From Azonexus sp. R2A61 (GTDB lineage: Bacteria > Pseudomonadota > Gammaproteobacteria > Burkholderiales > Rhodocyclaceae), in contig NZ_JACBFO010000002.1 in NCBI RefSeq assembly GCF_021401135.1, forward strand, positions 1-64,000: a DNA stretch of 64,000 nt, read 5' to 3'. Shown in pieces: positions 56,321 through 63,497 of the stretch. A program made the position numbers and the translations under genes. Position 1 is the first letter of the stretch. Each line of letters starts with the position of its first letter. Under the pieces are notes generated by a model. That model saw nothing but the letters and a program-made list of their open reading frames with translations. It was not told the origin of the DNA and ran no database searches.

Positions 56321-56430
56321 TTTTCAACCACCCAAAAATATGCAAACAGGTTGAATCATACGCACAAGCTAACCAATCGCAGGGCGATCTACAGAATGTA
56401 ACGGCAAGTAGCGAGGAAGCCACGAAAAGC

Positions 56431-56459
56431 AAAAAGCCCCGATTTCTCGGGGCTTTTTC
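56431..56459. terminator. Terminator of the interrupted tRNA-His
   Basis: AAAAAGCCCCGA and TCGGGGCTTTTT form a stem with a 4-nt loop, ten bases past the CCA end of the tRNA fragment on the minus strand. Confidence 0.85.
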
Positions 56460-56468
56460 AGACAATGC

Positions 56469-56516
56469 TGGGGCGACATACCGGGATCGAACCGGTGACA
56501 CCTGGAATCACAATCT
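56469..56516 (-). other. attL: 3' half of tRNA-His
   Basis: Minus strand, the sequence runs anticodon loop GATTGTGATTCC (GTG anticodon), variable loop, T-arm CCGGTTCGATCCCGG, acceptor strand and CCA (56469-56471). This is the 3' half of a tRNA-His. Upstream of the anticodon loop (positions above about 56516) pairing with a tRNA 5' half is lost (CTAGA instead of CTGGA, no D-arm or acceptor strand), so it is not a functional gene. It marks the left integration junction of the prophage; the intact tRNA-His should stand at the right end beyond the window. Confidence 0.75.
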
Positions 56517-57331
56517 AGCGTGTTTTAACGATATATCAGGTAGTTAAACGCATCTTTTCATAAGATGACCAGCCGGAAACGCCTGTGTTTTCGTGGCACG
56601 CGAAGCGCATCTTATGAAAATTTCGGTAGCCAGTATCCCTCGCAGCGCATGCGTGCACATGACACATGCGCCGGAATGACAAGCTGAAAAACAAAGCTAT
56701 CGTCGGAAAAAGGTAATAAAGGTAATTTTTCTATATAAACAACTCAAAACCATTGTCAATAGAGCGTTTAAGTATTTTGCATAAAGGTTATTTTTAGGTA
56801 AAAAGTAGGTTATGAGATCACCTGATTTAAAGGTTATTAATCATCAAAAAAATGTACATATAAATCAATGACATAACCTTTTTTTCATAAATAAATCACC
56901 TTTAGTCACCTTTGCTTGGTGATTTTTTTATTCAATAAAAACAAACATATAACCTTTGGTTTTGCTGTGCATAACCATTATTACCAGTTCCCGACACCCC
57001 CCGTATCCATATGAACAGCCATCGGCCGGATGGCCTTGAACGGCATACTGCATGACCTGGGCGCATGGTTTCGCATGGCCCGTTCGCCGGGCAGTAGGTA
57101 GATGTCCGCCTGTGGTCAAGGCCTTTTGCCGAGGCTGCATGCTGCATTTTTTTTCGTGCAAGAAGCGGGTGGGCGGGGCGGGGTCTCGGCCGCGCGCCAA
57201 GGGGTGAAAACGCCTATTTCTTGTGCAGATTCCTTACAAATTGCCTATTTTTTAGGCAACACTAGGCGGGCCAGCCGAATTGAATGCCGATGGTTTAGAA
57301 TCACGGCATCTTTACTGAGTGAGGGGTATCC
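56517..57331. other. Prophage left end, non-coding, with short repeats
   Basis: About 810 nt without a credible gene. Contents: a 13-bp inverted repeat TTTTCATAAGATG (56555-56567) and CATCTTATGAAAA (56609-56621); four copies of the 9-mer AAAGGTTAT (56783-56791 and 56829-56837 direct; 56873-56881 and 56949-56957 inverted) in very AT-rich DNA; and a 7-bp dyad TTGCCTA...TAGGCAA (57241-57259). These could be integrase arm sites or a replication/regulatory region. Confidence 0.55.
57241..57259. promoter_or_regulatory. Dyad operator before the OB-fold lipoprotein
   Basis: TTGCCTA and TAGGCAA flank five T. It lies about 75-90 nt before the start at 57332, with no T run after it, so it reads as an operator rather than a terminator. 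Confidence 0.35.
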
Positions 57332-57775
57332 ATGAGCCGCATCGCCGTAGTACTAGAATCCGTTGTTCTGTCGTCATTCCTTGTCGCCTGTGGCGATGGT
57401 GGATCACCATCGTCAGCGGCACCGCCTACGCCGAAGGAAGTTGTAAAAATAAGCGCCGGACAACTGTTCAACGCTTACGAAGAAAACGAAGTAGCAACTG
57501 ATGAAGGATTCAAAAACAAGTTGATCCAGGTATCCGGAAGCGTGCAGGCGATCAGCAAGGATGCTTTCGACAACATCGTGATCGATCTCAAAACATCAAA
57601 CCAGTTCATGCCCGTACACATGAAGATGGAAGACACTGAGAAGGCTGCAGCCGTGGCGCTTAAGAAGGGAACAAAGACCACCGTGCTGTGCGAATCAATG
57701 AGCCGTATCATTGGCGCGCCTTATGGAAATGGATGCAGATTCGTTGCCGAAGAAGCCAAGAAACCAGCCAAATAA
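57332..57775 (+). CDS. Phage-borne OB-fold (tRNA_anti-like) lipoprotein
   Basis: 147 residues with GAGGGG 6 nt before ATG. Signal with lipobox (SVVLSSFLVACGDGG). The mature part (ISAGQLFNAYEENEVATDEGFKNKLIQVSGSVQAI; FDNIVIDLKTSN; KKGTKTTVLCES) is the pattern of the tRNA_anti-like OB-fold family of small envelope proteins. Function unknown; as a moron gene it might alter the cell surface, e.g. superinfection exclusion (speculative). Followed by a terminator. Confidence 0.8.
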   Translation: MSRIAVVLESVVLSSFLVACGDGGSPSSAAPPTPKEVVKISAGQLFNAYEENEVATDEGFKNKLIQVSGSVQAISKDAFDNIVIDLKTSNQFMPVHMKMEDTEKAAAVALKKGTKTTVLCESMSRIIGAPYGNGCRFVAEEAKKPAK

Positions 57776-57823
57776 GGCGTTGCTTCAGCCAAGTTCCAAG
57801 ATCGCTGATGATTGTAGAAATGG

Positions 57824-57851
57824 AAAAACCCGCCGAAGCGGGTTTCGTTTT
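57824..57851. terminator. Bidirectional terminator between lipoprotein and repeat array
   Basis: AAACCCGC and GCGGGTTT pair around CGAA. T/A runs flank both sides; on the minus strand the stem is followed by five T, so a leftward transcript through the array would end here. Confidence 0.85.
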
Positions 57852-58061
57852 CTGCGCTGCCTATCCGGCAGTATGACTTAAGTCGGAAACTACTTTTCCT
57901 GAGCTGCCTATCCGGCAGTGATTCACCAAATCACAACGCTACCTTTTCTAAGCTGCCTATCCGGCAGTAATCGCTTTCGCGTAACTACTTTTACTGAGCT
58001 GCCTGTCCGGCAGTAGCTAACCATAGGTTAATCTATTTTTACTGAGCTGCCTTCCGACAGT
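57848..58061 (-). CRISPR. Five type I-F-like CRISPR repeats with short palindromic spacers (candidate RNA anti-CRISPR)
   Basis: On the plus strand the core GCTGCCTATCCGGCAGT occurs at 57856, 57903 and 57952, as GCTGCCTGTCCGGCAGT at 57998 and as a decayed copy at 58046-58061. Spacing is 47, 49, 46 and 48 nt. Read on the minus strand each unit is ACTGCC-GGATA-GGCAG plus a handle such as CTTAGAAA, nearly the type I-F repeat (ACTGCC-GTATA-GGCAG-CTTAGAAA). Real I-F spacers are about 32 nt; here they are about 18-21 nt and mostly inverted repeats: GACTTAAGTC (57875-57884), GTGATT-CACCA-AATCAC (57918-57934), CGC-TTTC-GCG, TAACC-ATA-GGTTA (58018-58030). No cas genes are near. Orientation matches the upstream phage operon. 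Phage-encoded I-F repeat mimics (Racr) are the nearest known parallel. Confidence 0.6.
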
Positions 58062-58079
58062 GCATTGATTAAACCGTCA

Positions 58080-58406
58080 TCATGGATGAAAGTCAATGTA
58101 GCGCCTGGCGACCGCACCTCTAACATCATTCGGATAACCGCTCTGCTTGAACCATTCAGGGAACTGACTGGCGACCCGACGATACTCCCGGACATCGCTC
58201 GCCCGGATCACGCCACCGGTTTTCAATAGCCGAAGGCAGGAAAGTACATGGGCTTTATCGGCCGCAGCCGGCGCAAGAACTACAGTCCGTTCCGGGGCGG
58301 CGGCCGATACAGTGACCGGCGCTGATATGCGGCGCTGGTATTCAGCCATTGCCGAAGAGATCAGTTTCGACAGTTCCGTCGTCGACAGGGCTTCGAGGTC
58401 GATCAC
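58080..58406 (-). CDS. Phage protein of unknown function (third gene of candidate anti-CRISPR operon)
   Basis: 108 residues from GTG 58404-58406, whose GTGA overlaps the stop of the preceding gene; an ATG at 58442 is possible but overlaps that gene by 40 nt. Helical N-terminus (LEALSTTELSKLISSAMAEYQRR), Ala/Pro linker, and a C-terminal region HVLSCLRLLKTGGVIRASDVREYRRVASQFPEWFKQSGY. No family recognised. Small size, phage location and position before the I-F-like repeats make it an acr candidate by context only. Confidence 0.65.
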   Translation of the reverse strand: MIDLEALSTTELSKLISSAMAEYQRRISAPVTVSAAAPERTVVLAPAAADKAHVLSCLRLLKTGGVIRASDVREYRRVASQFPEWFKQSGYPNDVRGAVARRYIDFHP

Positions 58407-59056
58407 CGCGTCACCCCGAGTTTTTTCAGTAGCAGATGCCATGCGGCGAAGCTGATGTTTTGTCGAGTCGAGGCGCCATCGGTGGCAGTGTACTTTCTGA
58501 AATTCTGCGGCGTCATGCCGACCAGGGCGGCAGCTTTCGCACCGCTGATTCCGGTAAACGATCCTTCGCCGACGACATGCCGAATTTCCCAACTAGAAGG
58601 CGCCCGCCACTGTTCCGGGTCGGTAGTGACGACATCGACGGGCAATAGGTTTCTGACCCAGCAGAGCGGCGCGGCGCTGGATGTCGATCTGATCGACGCA
58701 TAGCCGTCGATCGAGACGGGCATGGAATACAGCCGATTATCGCTCTGCAGCCAGAATTCGGCGCGATCGTCGATCAGCCCTGCTGTCATGCCTTCGACAA
58801 TCGAACTCTCGCAGACAAAGCCGGCGATACGGTTACCGGACTGCATGAGATTAATCGGATGAAGTTCTGTCTTCGCGCGCAGTTCATCGCGCAGCTGGGC
58901 AAAACAGTCTCCGAGCGAATCTGCTACTTCGTGACGGGTGATGCCGGTCGTATCGATGTTGCTCGCCAACGTTTTCAAGCCATAGCTGATGTCAACCCGG
59001 CCGCCGGATCTTGGTCGGACCTCGAAAGGCCCGACCATGAAGTTTTCTTTCAACAT
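58403..59056 (-). CDS. Phage protein with C-terminal helix-turn-helix-like domain
   Basis: 217 residues from ATG 59054-59056. The N-terminal 140 residues match nothing I know (FEVRPRSGGRVDISYGLKTLASNID). The C-terminal part WEIRHVVGEGSFTGISGAKAAALVGMTPQNFRKYTA is a helix-turn-helix-like arrangement, ending FAAWHLLLKKLGVTR. It could be the regulator (Aca-like in role) that binds the dyad over the operon promoter at 59460-59476. Middle gene of the leftward operon, 14 nt after the first. Confidence 0.65.
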   Translation of the reverse strand: MLKENFMVGPFEVRPRSGGRVDISYGLKTLASNIDTTGITRHEVADSLGDCFAQLRDELRAKTELHPINLMQSGNRIAGFVCESSIVEGMTAGLIDDRAEFWLQSDNRLYSMPVSIDGYASIRSTSSAAPLCWVRNLLPVDVVTTDPEQWRAPSSWEIRHVVGEGSFTGISGAKAAALVGMTPQNFRKYTATDGASTRQNISFAAWHLLLKKLGVTR

Positions 59057-59070
59057 GATCGGGGTTCCTT

Positions 59071-59403
59071 TTACTCGTTGTCGTAATAGGCAGCGTCGGT
59101 GCAGTTGGCTTGCCAGGCTTCGCACGGGATAGCCATTTCATGCTGAATCAGCACATGCGATCCATCTTCGAATGTGCGGATTTCTTCGTAAGGGTTCGGG
59201 GCGCGAACGCTGATCTTCTTTGCCAGTTCGCTGGCACAGAGGTCGCCGAATTGCTGTTCGCACTGAGCGGCCGCAGCTTCGAATTCCGTCCCGACGAAGT
59301 CTTCGGCAGCAGGCCAGCCGAGGCTAATCATGGGGTCGGCAGAAATGCGACGTTCGAAAGAAGCGCGGCAGATGGATTCGAGGCGTTGAGCGATGGTGGT
59401 CAT
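59071..59403 (-). CDS. Small acidic phage protein of unknown function (first gene of the operon)
   Basis: 110 residues from ATG 59401-59403, chosen over ATG 59407-59409 because AGGAG lies 6 nt before the former and abuts the latter. Acidic, with a Cys-containing middle and end (AQCEQQFGDLCASELAKK; CEAWQANCTDAAYYDNE). No domain recognised. Directly behind a promoter with an operator dyad. Confidence 0.65.
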   Translation of the reverse strand: MTTIAQRLESICRASFERRISADPMISLGWPAAEDFVGTEFEAAAAQCEQQFGDLCASELAKKISVRAPNPYEEIRTFEDGSHVLIQHEMAIPCEAWQANCTDAAYYDNE

Positions 59404-59455
59404 GATCATCTCCTGAGAGGAACAGCGCTAGCGGGATTGCTGTGCTGATGGGTTT

Positions 59456-59476
59456 ATTATAGCGCGAATAGCGCTA
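59456..59476 (-). promoter_or_regulatory. Promoter with overlapping operator for the phage operon
   Basis: Minus-strand TATAAT (59456-59461) stands 53 nt before the start codon. The spacer upstream of it holds a perfect dyad TAGCGC-TATTC-GCGCTA (59460-59476), which touches the -10 hexamer. A further TAGCGC is in the leader (59425-59430). The -35 is weak (TTTTAC, 16-nt spacing). The layout is that of a repressed phage promoter. Confidence 0.6.
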
Positions 59477-59534
59477 AGTAAAAGTTTTTTTGCAATGATC
59501 CAAAAATATTTTCACCGCCACCAAAATCGACCCC

Positions 59535-59559
59535 CAAAAAACGCCGCCCGAAGGCGGCG
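59535..59559 (-). terminator. Terminator after the phage methylase
   Basis: CGCCGCC and GGCGGCG pair around CGAA (59542-59559), with an A run to the left giving U for the leftward transcript. Confidence 0.75.
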
Positions 59560-59591
59560 ATAACGACGGCGGTCGGTAGATGATGACCCTG

Positions 59592-60362
59592 TCAAAAATT
59601 CCTGATGATCAACTCCCCCGCCTTCTCCTTCGAGCGATTTGTGCCACCGACCATGTAAGGAATCTCCACGCGCTGCATATCGAGTCCAGCGAAGACCTGG
59701 CGCATTTCCGGGATGTCGTTGACCGAGATGATCATGCGGCCGGCGATCGAGCGTGCCAGCTCAGCCATGCGGGTGTAGTTATCGAAGGGGAATTCGACGC
59801 CATAGCCCTCGGTCGACCAGTAAGGCGGATCGCAGTAGAACAGCGTGTGCGGCCGGTCATAGCGGGTCACGCAGGCATCCCATGGAAGGTGCTCAACATA
59901 GACCCGCTGCAGGCGTAGGTGCGCTACAGATAGGTCCTCCTCGACCCGGGTAAAACTCAGGCGCGGCGCCGAGGTTGTTGCCGTGCCGAACGTCCGGCCA
60001 TCGACCTTGCCGCCGAATCCAAGTTTCTGCAGGTAGTAGAACCGGGCGGCCCGCTGGATGTCCGTCAGCGGCTCGGTCGGTTGATCATTAAGCCAGTCGA
60101 ACACCTGGCGACTGGACAGCGCGTACTTGAACTGCCGGATCAGTTCCTCCGGATGATGCTGGATCACTCGGTACAGGCAGACCAGTTCGCCGTTGATATC
60201 GTTGATCACCTCAGCCTTGACCGGCTCCTTGAGGAAGAACAGCGCGGCGGCGCCGCAGAACGGTTCAACGTAGCACTGATGTTCCGGGAACATCGGGATG
60301 ATGGTCTTTGCCAGCCGGCGCTTTCCACCGATCCAGGGGATAACAGGTTTTGCTTTCAGCAT
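59592..60362 (-). CDS. Phage DNA adenine methyltransferase (Dam/D12 class)
   Basis: 256 residues from ATG 60360-60362. Motif I IPWIGGKRRLAKTIIPMFP binds AdoMet and the catalytic motif IV is FYCDPPYW. FCGAAALFFLKEPVKAEVINDINGELV is the conserved N-terminal region of D12 enzymes. It probably methylates adenine in phage DNA to evade host restriction or regulate packaging. No matching restriction gene is present. Confidence 0.9.
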   Translation of the reverse strand: MLKAKPVIPWIGGKRRLAKTIIPMFPEHQCYVEPFCGAAALFFLKEPVKAEVINDINGELVCLYRVIQHHPEELIRQFKYALSSRQVFDWLNDQPTEPLTDIQRAARFYYLQKLGFGGKVDGRTFGTATTSAPRLSFTRVEEDLSVAHLRLQRVYVEHLPWDACVTRYDRPHTLFYCDPPYWSTEGYGVEFPFDNYTRMAELARSIAGRMIISVNDIPEMRQVFAGLDMQRVEIPYMVGGTNRSKEKAGELIIRNF

Positions 60363-60455
60363 GTGTAACACTTTCCGTTTACGTGATAGCCTTCGGCCCG
60401 CCGTGTGCACGGTGGCGGGGCCTTGGCCGAAAGCAGCACACTCTGCTGGAGGTGG

Positions 60456-60485
60456 CCTGGTCGGGTGTTAGCGCACCTGACCAGG
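60456..60485 (-). terminator. Strong hairpin after the portal gene (terminator or cos-region structure)
   Basis: CCTGGTC/GACCAGG outside and GGTG/CACC inside form a long stem with loop TTAGCG, 13 nt past the portal stop. There is no T run. In P2-type phages the cos site lies beside gene Q, so this 135-nt gap (60363-60497), with a second GC-rich inverted repeat near 60395-60430, may be the cos region. Confidence 0.45.
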
Positions 60486-60497
60486 TCGCACCGTCTC

Positions 60498-61565
60498 TCA
60501 TCGCGCCGGAATCTTCTCCGGCGCTGCCACTGGCTCGCCGGCATCGGCCAGCGCGTAGGGCTTGAACCTGATCACCTCTTCCCCCATCCAGTCATTAACC
60601 TCAAGCAAGCGCGCCTGCAGCGGCAGGATCTCGTTCGCGTTGAACACGCGGGCCGCCGTAGCCGCGTCGCCAAAGCCGCCGGTATTGCCCGGCACGATGC
60701 CCATCAACTGAGGCGGCGTCCGGTGCATCGCCAGCATGTCGTCGCGGGTCACGTTCTTGATGCTGGCAAAGTCGTCCTTCGCCGCCACCTCGCTGACCGG
60801 GATGATCTGGATACCGTCCTTCTTGCCGTTCGGCGCGTACATGAAAAGGTTGCGGAAGTTGCCCGGCCCCTTGGCGCTCTTCAGCGCTTCGCGCAGCGCG
60901 TCGACGTCTTCCTGCTTCTGGGCGGCATCGGTCATGTACAGGATGTAGCCGGCATGACTGCCGTTCTTGTAGTACTTCCGGCGGAACAGCGTGGCGCTCT
61001 CGTTCAGCCAGGCGCTGTGCAGCGCCGGGATGTATTCCGGCAGGCCGTAGATGTCCTGGTTGACGTCCGGTTCGAGCAGGTGGAAGACCTTGCCCTTGGG
61101 AAACCGGTGCTCCTCGTTGTACTTCGGCACATACCAGTACTGCCCATCCTCCAGGCCTCGGCGGGTATATTTTGCCTTTGTCGCAAGCAGGCGTAGCGGC
61201 TCGCGCAGGCGGTTGTCCCGGCGCTCCAGATACGCATTCCCGAAGATGATGAACTCATGGGCAAACACCGAAAAATCACTGCGCGACAGGTATTGCGACG
61301 GCTCAAAGCAGCTCACCAGGATGTTCCGCTTCACGTACATCGCCGAGGCATGATGCACCGCCGAACGGCTCGACTTCGCCAGGCCGTCCAGGCTGATCGG
61401 CGGCTCGTACCACTTCCCGTTGTCCGGGCACTCCAGCATGTCGAGGATCTCGCGCCGATCGAGCACAGCCTCCGGATCGCCAAAGGTAAAAGCCTCCATG
61501 CGCGGCATTTCTGCGGTCGACGCCGTGTTTTCCGGAAAAACCGGGGTCATCAGATCGTTGATCAT
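60498..61565 (-). CDS. Q: Phage portal protein (P2 gpQ type)
   Basis: 355 residues, similar to the 344 of P2 Q. Family features: EFIIFGNAYLERRDNRLREPLRLLA, GKVFHLLEPDVNQDIYGLPEY and MLAMHRTPPQLMGIVPGNTGGFGDAATAARVF. It forms the ring through which DNA enters the capsid. The start overlaps the terminase stop (ATGA). Confidence 0.95.
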   Translation of the reverse strand: MINDLMTPVFPENTASTAEMPRMEAFTFGDPEAVLDRREILDMLECPDNGKWYEPPISLDGLAKSSRSAVHHASAMYVKRNILVSCFEPSQYLSRSDFSVFAHEFIIFGNAYLERRDNRLREPLRLLATKAKYTRRGLEDGQYWYVPKYNEEHRFPKGKVFHLLEPDVNQDIYGLPEYIPALHSAWLNESATLFRRKYYKNGSHAGYILYMTDAAQKQEDVDALREALKSAKGPGNFRNLFMYAPNGKKDGIQIIPVSEVAAKDDFASIKNVTRDDMLAMHRTPPQLMGIVPGNTGGFGDAATAARVFNANEILPLQARLLEVNDWMGEEVIRFKPYALADAGEPVAAPEKIPAR

Positions 61566-63352
61566 CCAAAAATCTCCATCGAAGATTGATTGCTGGCCGA
61601 CATGCCCTCCAGCGGCTCACGCGCCAGCGCGTGCATCGTTGCCCACGCCAGATCGGCGTGGCTGGTCGTTTCGCTACGCCCGGCCTCGAAAGTCATGGCG
61701 TTGCCGCTGGCCGTCGTCGTCTTCTTGATCGCCATGAAAGCCGCGGCCATGTCCGTCCAGCCGGCGTCGAACTCCAGCCGGCCTTTGCCGACCACATCCA
61801 TCGCCTTGAGCACCAGGCGGGTTTTCACCTCCGGCGTGTAGCGGAACCCAACTACACCCGGATAAAAGTTCTGCACCAGCTCATAGACCAGATCGCCGAT
61901 ACCGGTACGGTCGATGCCGATGTAGCCAACGTTGTAGATCTCGGTAAATTTCCGGATGCGCTCCGCCTGCTCCTCGTAGCGCATACCGGCGAACGTCACG
62001 CGATCGAGAATCCGGAACTTCCCACCCGGCACCGCCGGCGGGCACACCACCACCAGCGCCGCGTTGTCACCTGAGCGGCTCGGGTCATACCCGATCCACA
62101 CCTCGCGCTGCCCCATCGGCCGCAGCGCGAACGGCTTGAAGTCCGCCCACTCCGTCCAGGAATCGACCATGCAGCGCTGCATCGTCGCCAGCGGAAACAC
62201 GCTCTCGCCATCGTCGATGAACTGGCACATCAGCAGATTCAGGAACTCCTCCGGGGAATACTCCCGGCGCAGTTCCTCGATGTCGAACAGGTCGCAACCG
62301 CCGGCGATCGCATCCATCACCGTCACGATCTGGCGCCACTGGAAGTCCTCGCACAGCCGACCATCGCGCAGCGCGGCGTGGCTCACGTCGACCTTGACCT
62401 TGTCCTTCGACGCCCTGCCCTTATTGAACAGATCGCCCGTCCAGAACGGATAGGCTTCATGCGACATCGCCGACGGCGTCGAAAAATAGGTCAGCCGCCA
62501 CTTCTTGTGCATCGCCATCCCGGAGGCCACCTTGCGGAACTCCTGGAACTTCGGAATCCAGAAGTACTCGTCCATGTACACGTTGCCGTGATAGCTCTGC
62601 GCCGTCCGGCTATTCGTGCCCAGGAAGTAGAGGCTGGCACCGTTCGCCAGCTCGATCACATCGCCGCCCTTCAGATCCACATCGGCGGTATCTGCTGCAA
62701 ACTGCTTGATGTACTGCCGGAACACATACGCCTGCGCCTTCGACGCGCTCAAAAAAATCTGATTCCGCCCCGTCTCGACCGCATCGACCAGCCCCTCCCG
62801 GGCGAAATACCACGTCGCACCAATCTGCCGGCTCTTCAACAGATCGCGCACCCGCTGCACCAGGCCCGCGCGGTACCAGGTCTCCTGATACGGGAACAGC
62901 GACTTCATGAACGCATCGACCAGCGCCTCCTGCTGCGTCTCGCTGATCGCGTTCTTCGCTGGCGCCTTGCGGGTGCCGGCCCGGGTCTTTGCGTTCCGGT
63001 TCTCGACGTTCGGGTTAAGGTCGGCCTCATTGCCGCCGTTCGAATACTTGCGCACCCGCGCCAGGCGCTCCATCTGCCGCCCGATCAGGTCGATTTCCTT
63101 GAAATCCCGACCGTCCTTGTCCGCCTTGTTGACCAACTGGATCATGCGGGCTTCGAGGCTTGACTCGACGCGCTGGATCGGTTCGTATGTATCCCACGCG
63201 TCGCGGCGCTTCCAGCTATGAACCGTTGAAACCTTCTCGGTCAAATGCTCCGCGATGCGCGAAATCCGCCAGCCCTGCCAGTAAAGGTCACGGGCACGCC
63301 GCCGCGGATCGATCTCCGCAGGGATAGCATCGGTGGGCAAAGGTGCATTCAT
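61562..63352 (-). CDS. P: Phage terminase large subunit (P2 gpP type)
   Basis: 596 residues from ATG 63350-63352; P2 P has about 590. N-terminal helix-turn-helix (ARDLYWQGWRISRIAEHLTEKVSTVHSWKRRD). The ATPase has the atypical Walker A of this family (LKSRQIGATWYFAREG) and Walker B VYMDEYFW. The nuclease domain shows GYDPSRSGDNAALVVV and IGIDRTGIGDLVYEL, then SHADLAWATMHAL. It cuts and packages DNA at cos. The frame is open to 63592, but that part overlaps the O gene's promoter side. Confidence 0.95.
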   Translation of the reverse strand: MNAPLPTDAIPAEIDPRRRARDLYWQGWRISRIAEHLTEKVSTVHSWKRRDAWDTYEPIQRVESSLEARMIQLVNKADKDGRDFKEIDLIGRQMERLARVRKYSNGGNEADLNPNVENRNAKTRAGTRKAPAKNAISETQQEALVDAFMKSLFPYQETWYRAGLVQRVRDLLKSRQIGATWYFAREGLVDAVETGRNQIFLSASKAQAYVFRQYIKQFAADTADVDLKGGDVIELANGASLYFLGTNSRTAQSYHGNVYMDEYFWIPKFQEFRKVASGMAMHKKWRLTYFSTPSAMSHEAYPFWTGDLFNKGRASKDKVKVDVSHAALRDGRLCEDFQWRQIVTVMDAIAGGCDLFDIEELRREYSPEEFLNLLMCQFIDDGESVFPLATMQRCMVDSWTEWADFKPFALRPMGQREVWIGYDPSRSGDNAALVVVCPPAVPGGKFRILDRVTFAGMRYEEQAERIRKFTEIYNVGYIGIDRTGIGDLVYELVQNFYPGVVGFRYTPEVKTRLVLKAMDVVGKGRLEFDAGWTDMAAAFMAIKKTTTASGNAMTFEAGRSETTSHADLAWATMHALAREPLEGMSASNQSSMEIFG

Positions 63353-63497
63353 GGCCCCGAGGCTACCCGCGCGCGAAGCCATTGCTGCCCGCCGCCGGGA
63401 GTAAGCCGCCGCCCTACACCCGCAAGCCTTTGCCCGCCCGCGGCGCCTCCCCGAAACTGGACCGGTCATCACAGATAACCGCCCGGAGACCGACGCC

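Noticed and set aside
56469..56545. Intact tRNA-His gene
   Set aside because: The 5' acceptor strand, D-arm and a fully paired anticodon stem are missing.
57848..58061. Ordinary functional CRISPR array
   Set aside because: Spacers are about 18-21 nt, mostly inverted repeats, and there are no cas genes or leader; listed instead as an I-F-like repeat array.
57848..58061. Type III toxin-antitoxin RNA repeats (ToxI/CptI-like)
   Set aside because: The repeat length would fit, but no toxin gene follows the repeats in the same orientation, and the units vary too much between copies.
57848..58061. Integron attC sites
   Set aside because: No conserved R-box core, no integrase and no cassette reading frames between units.
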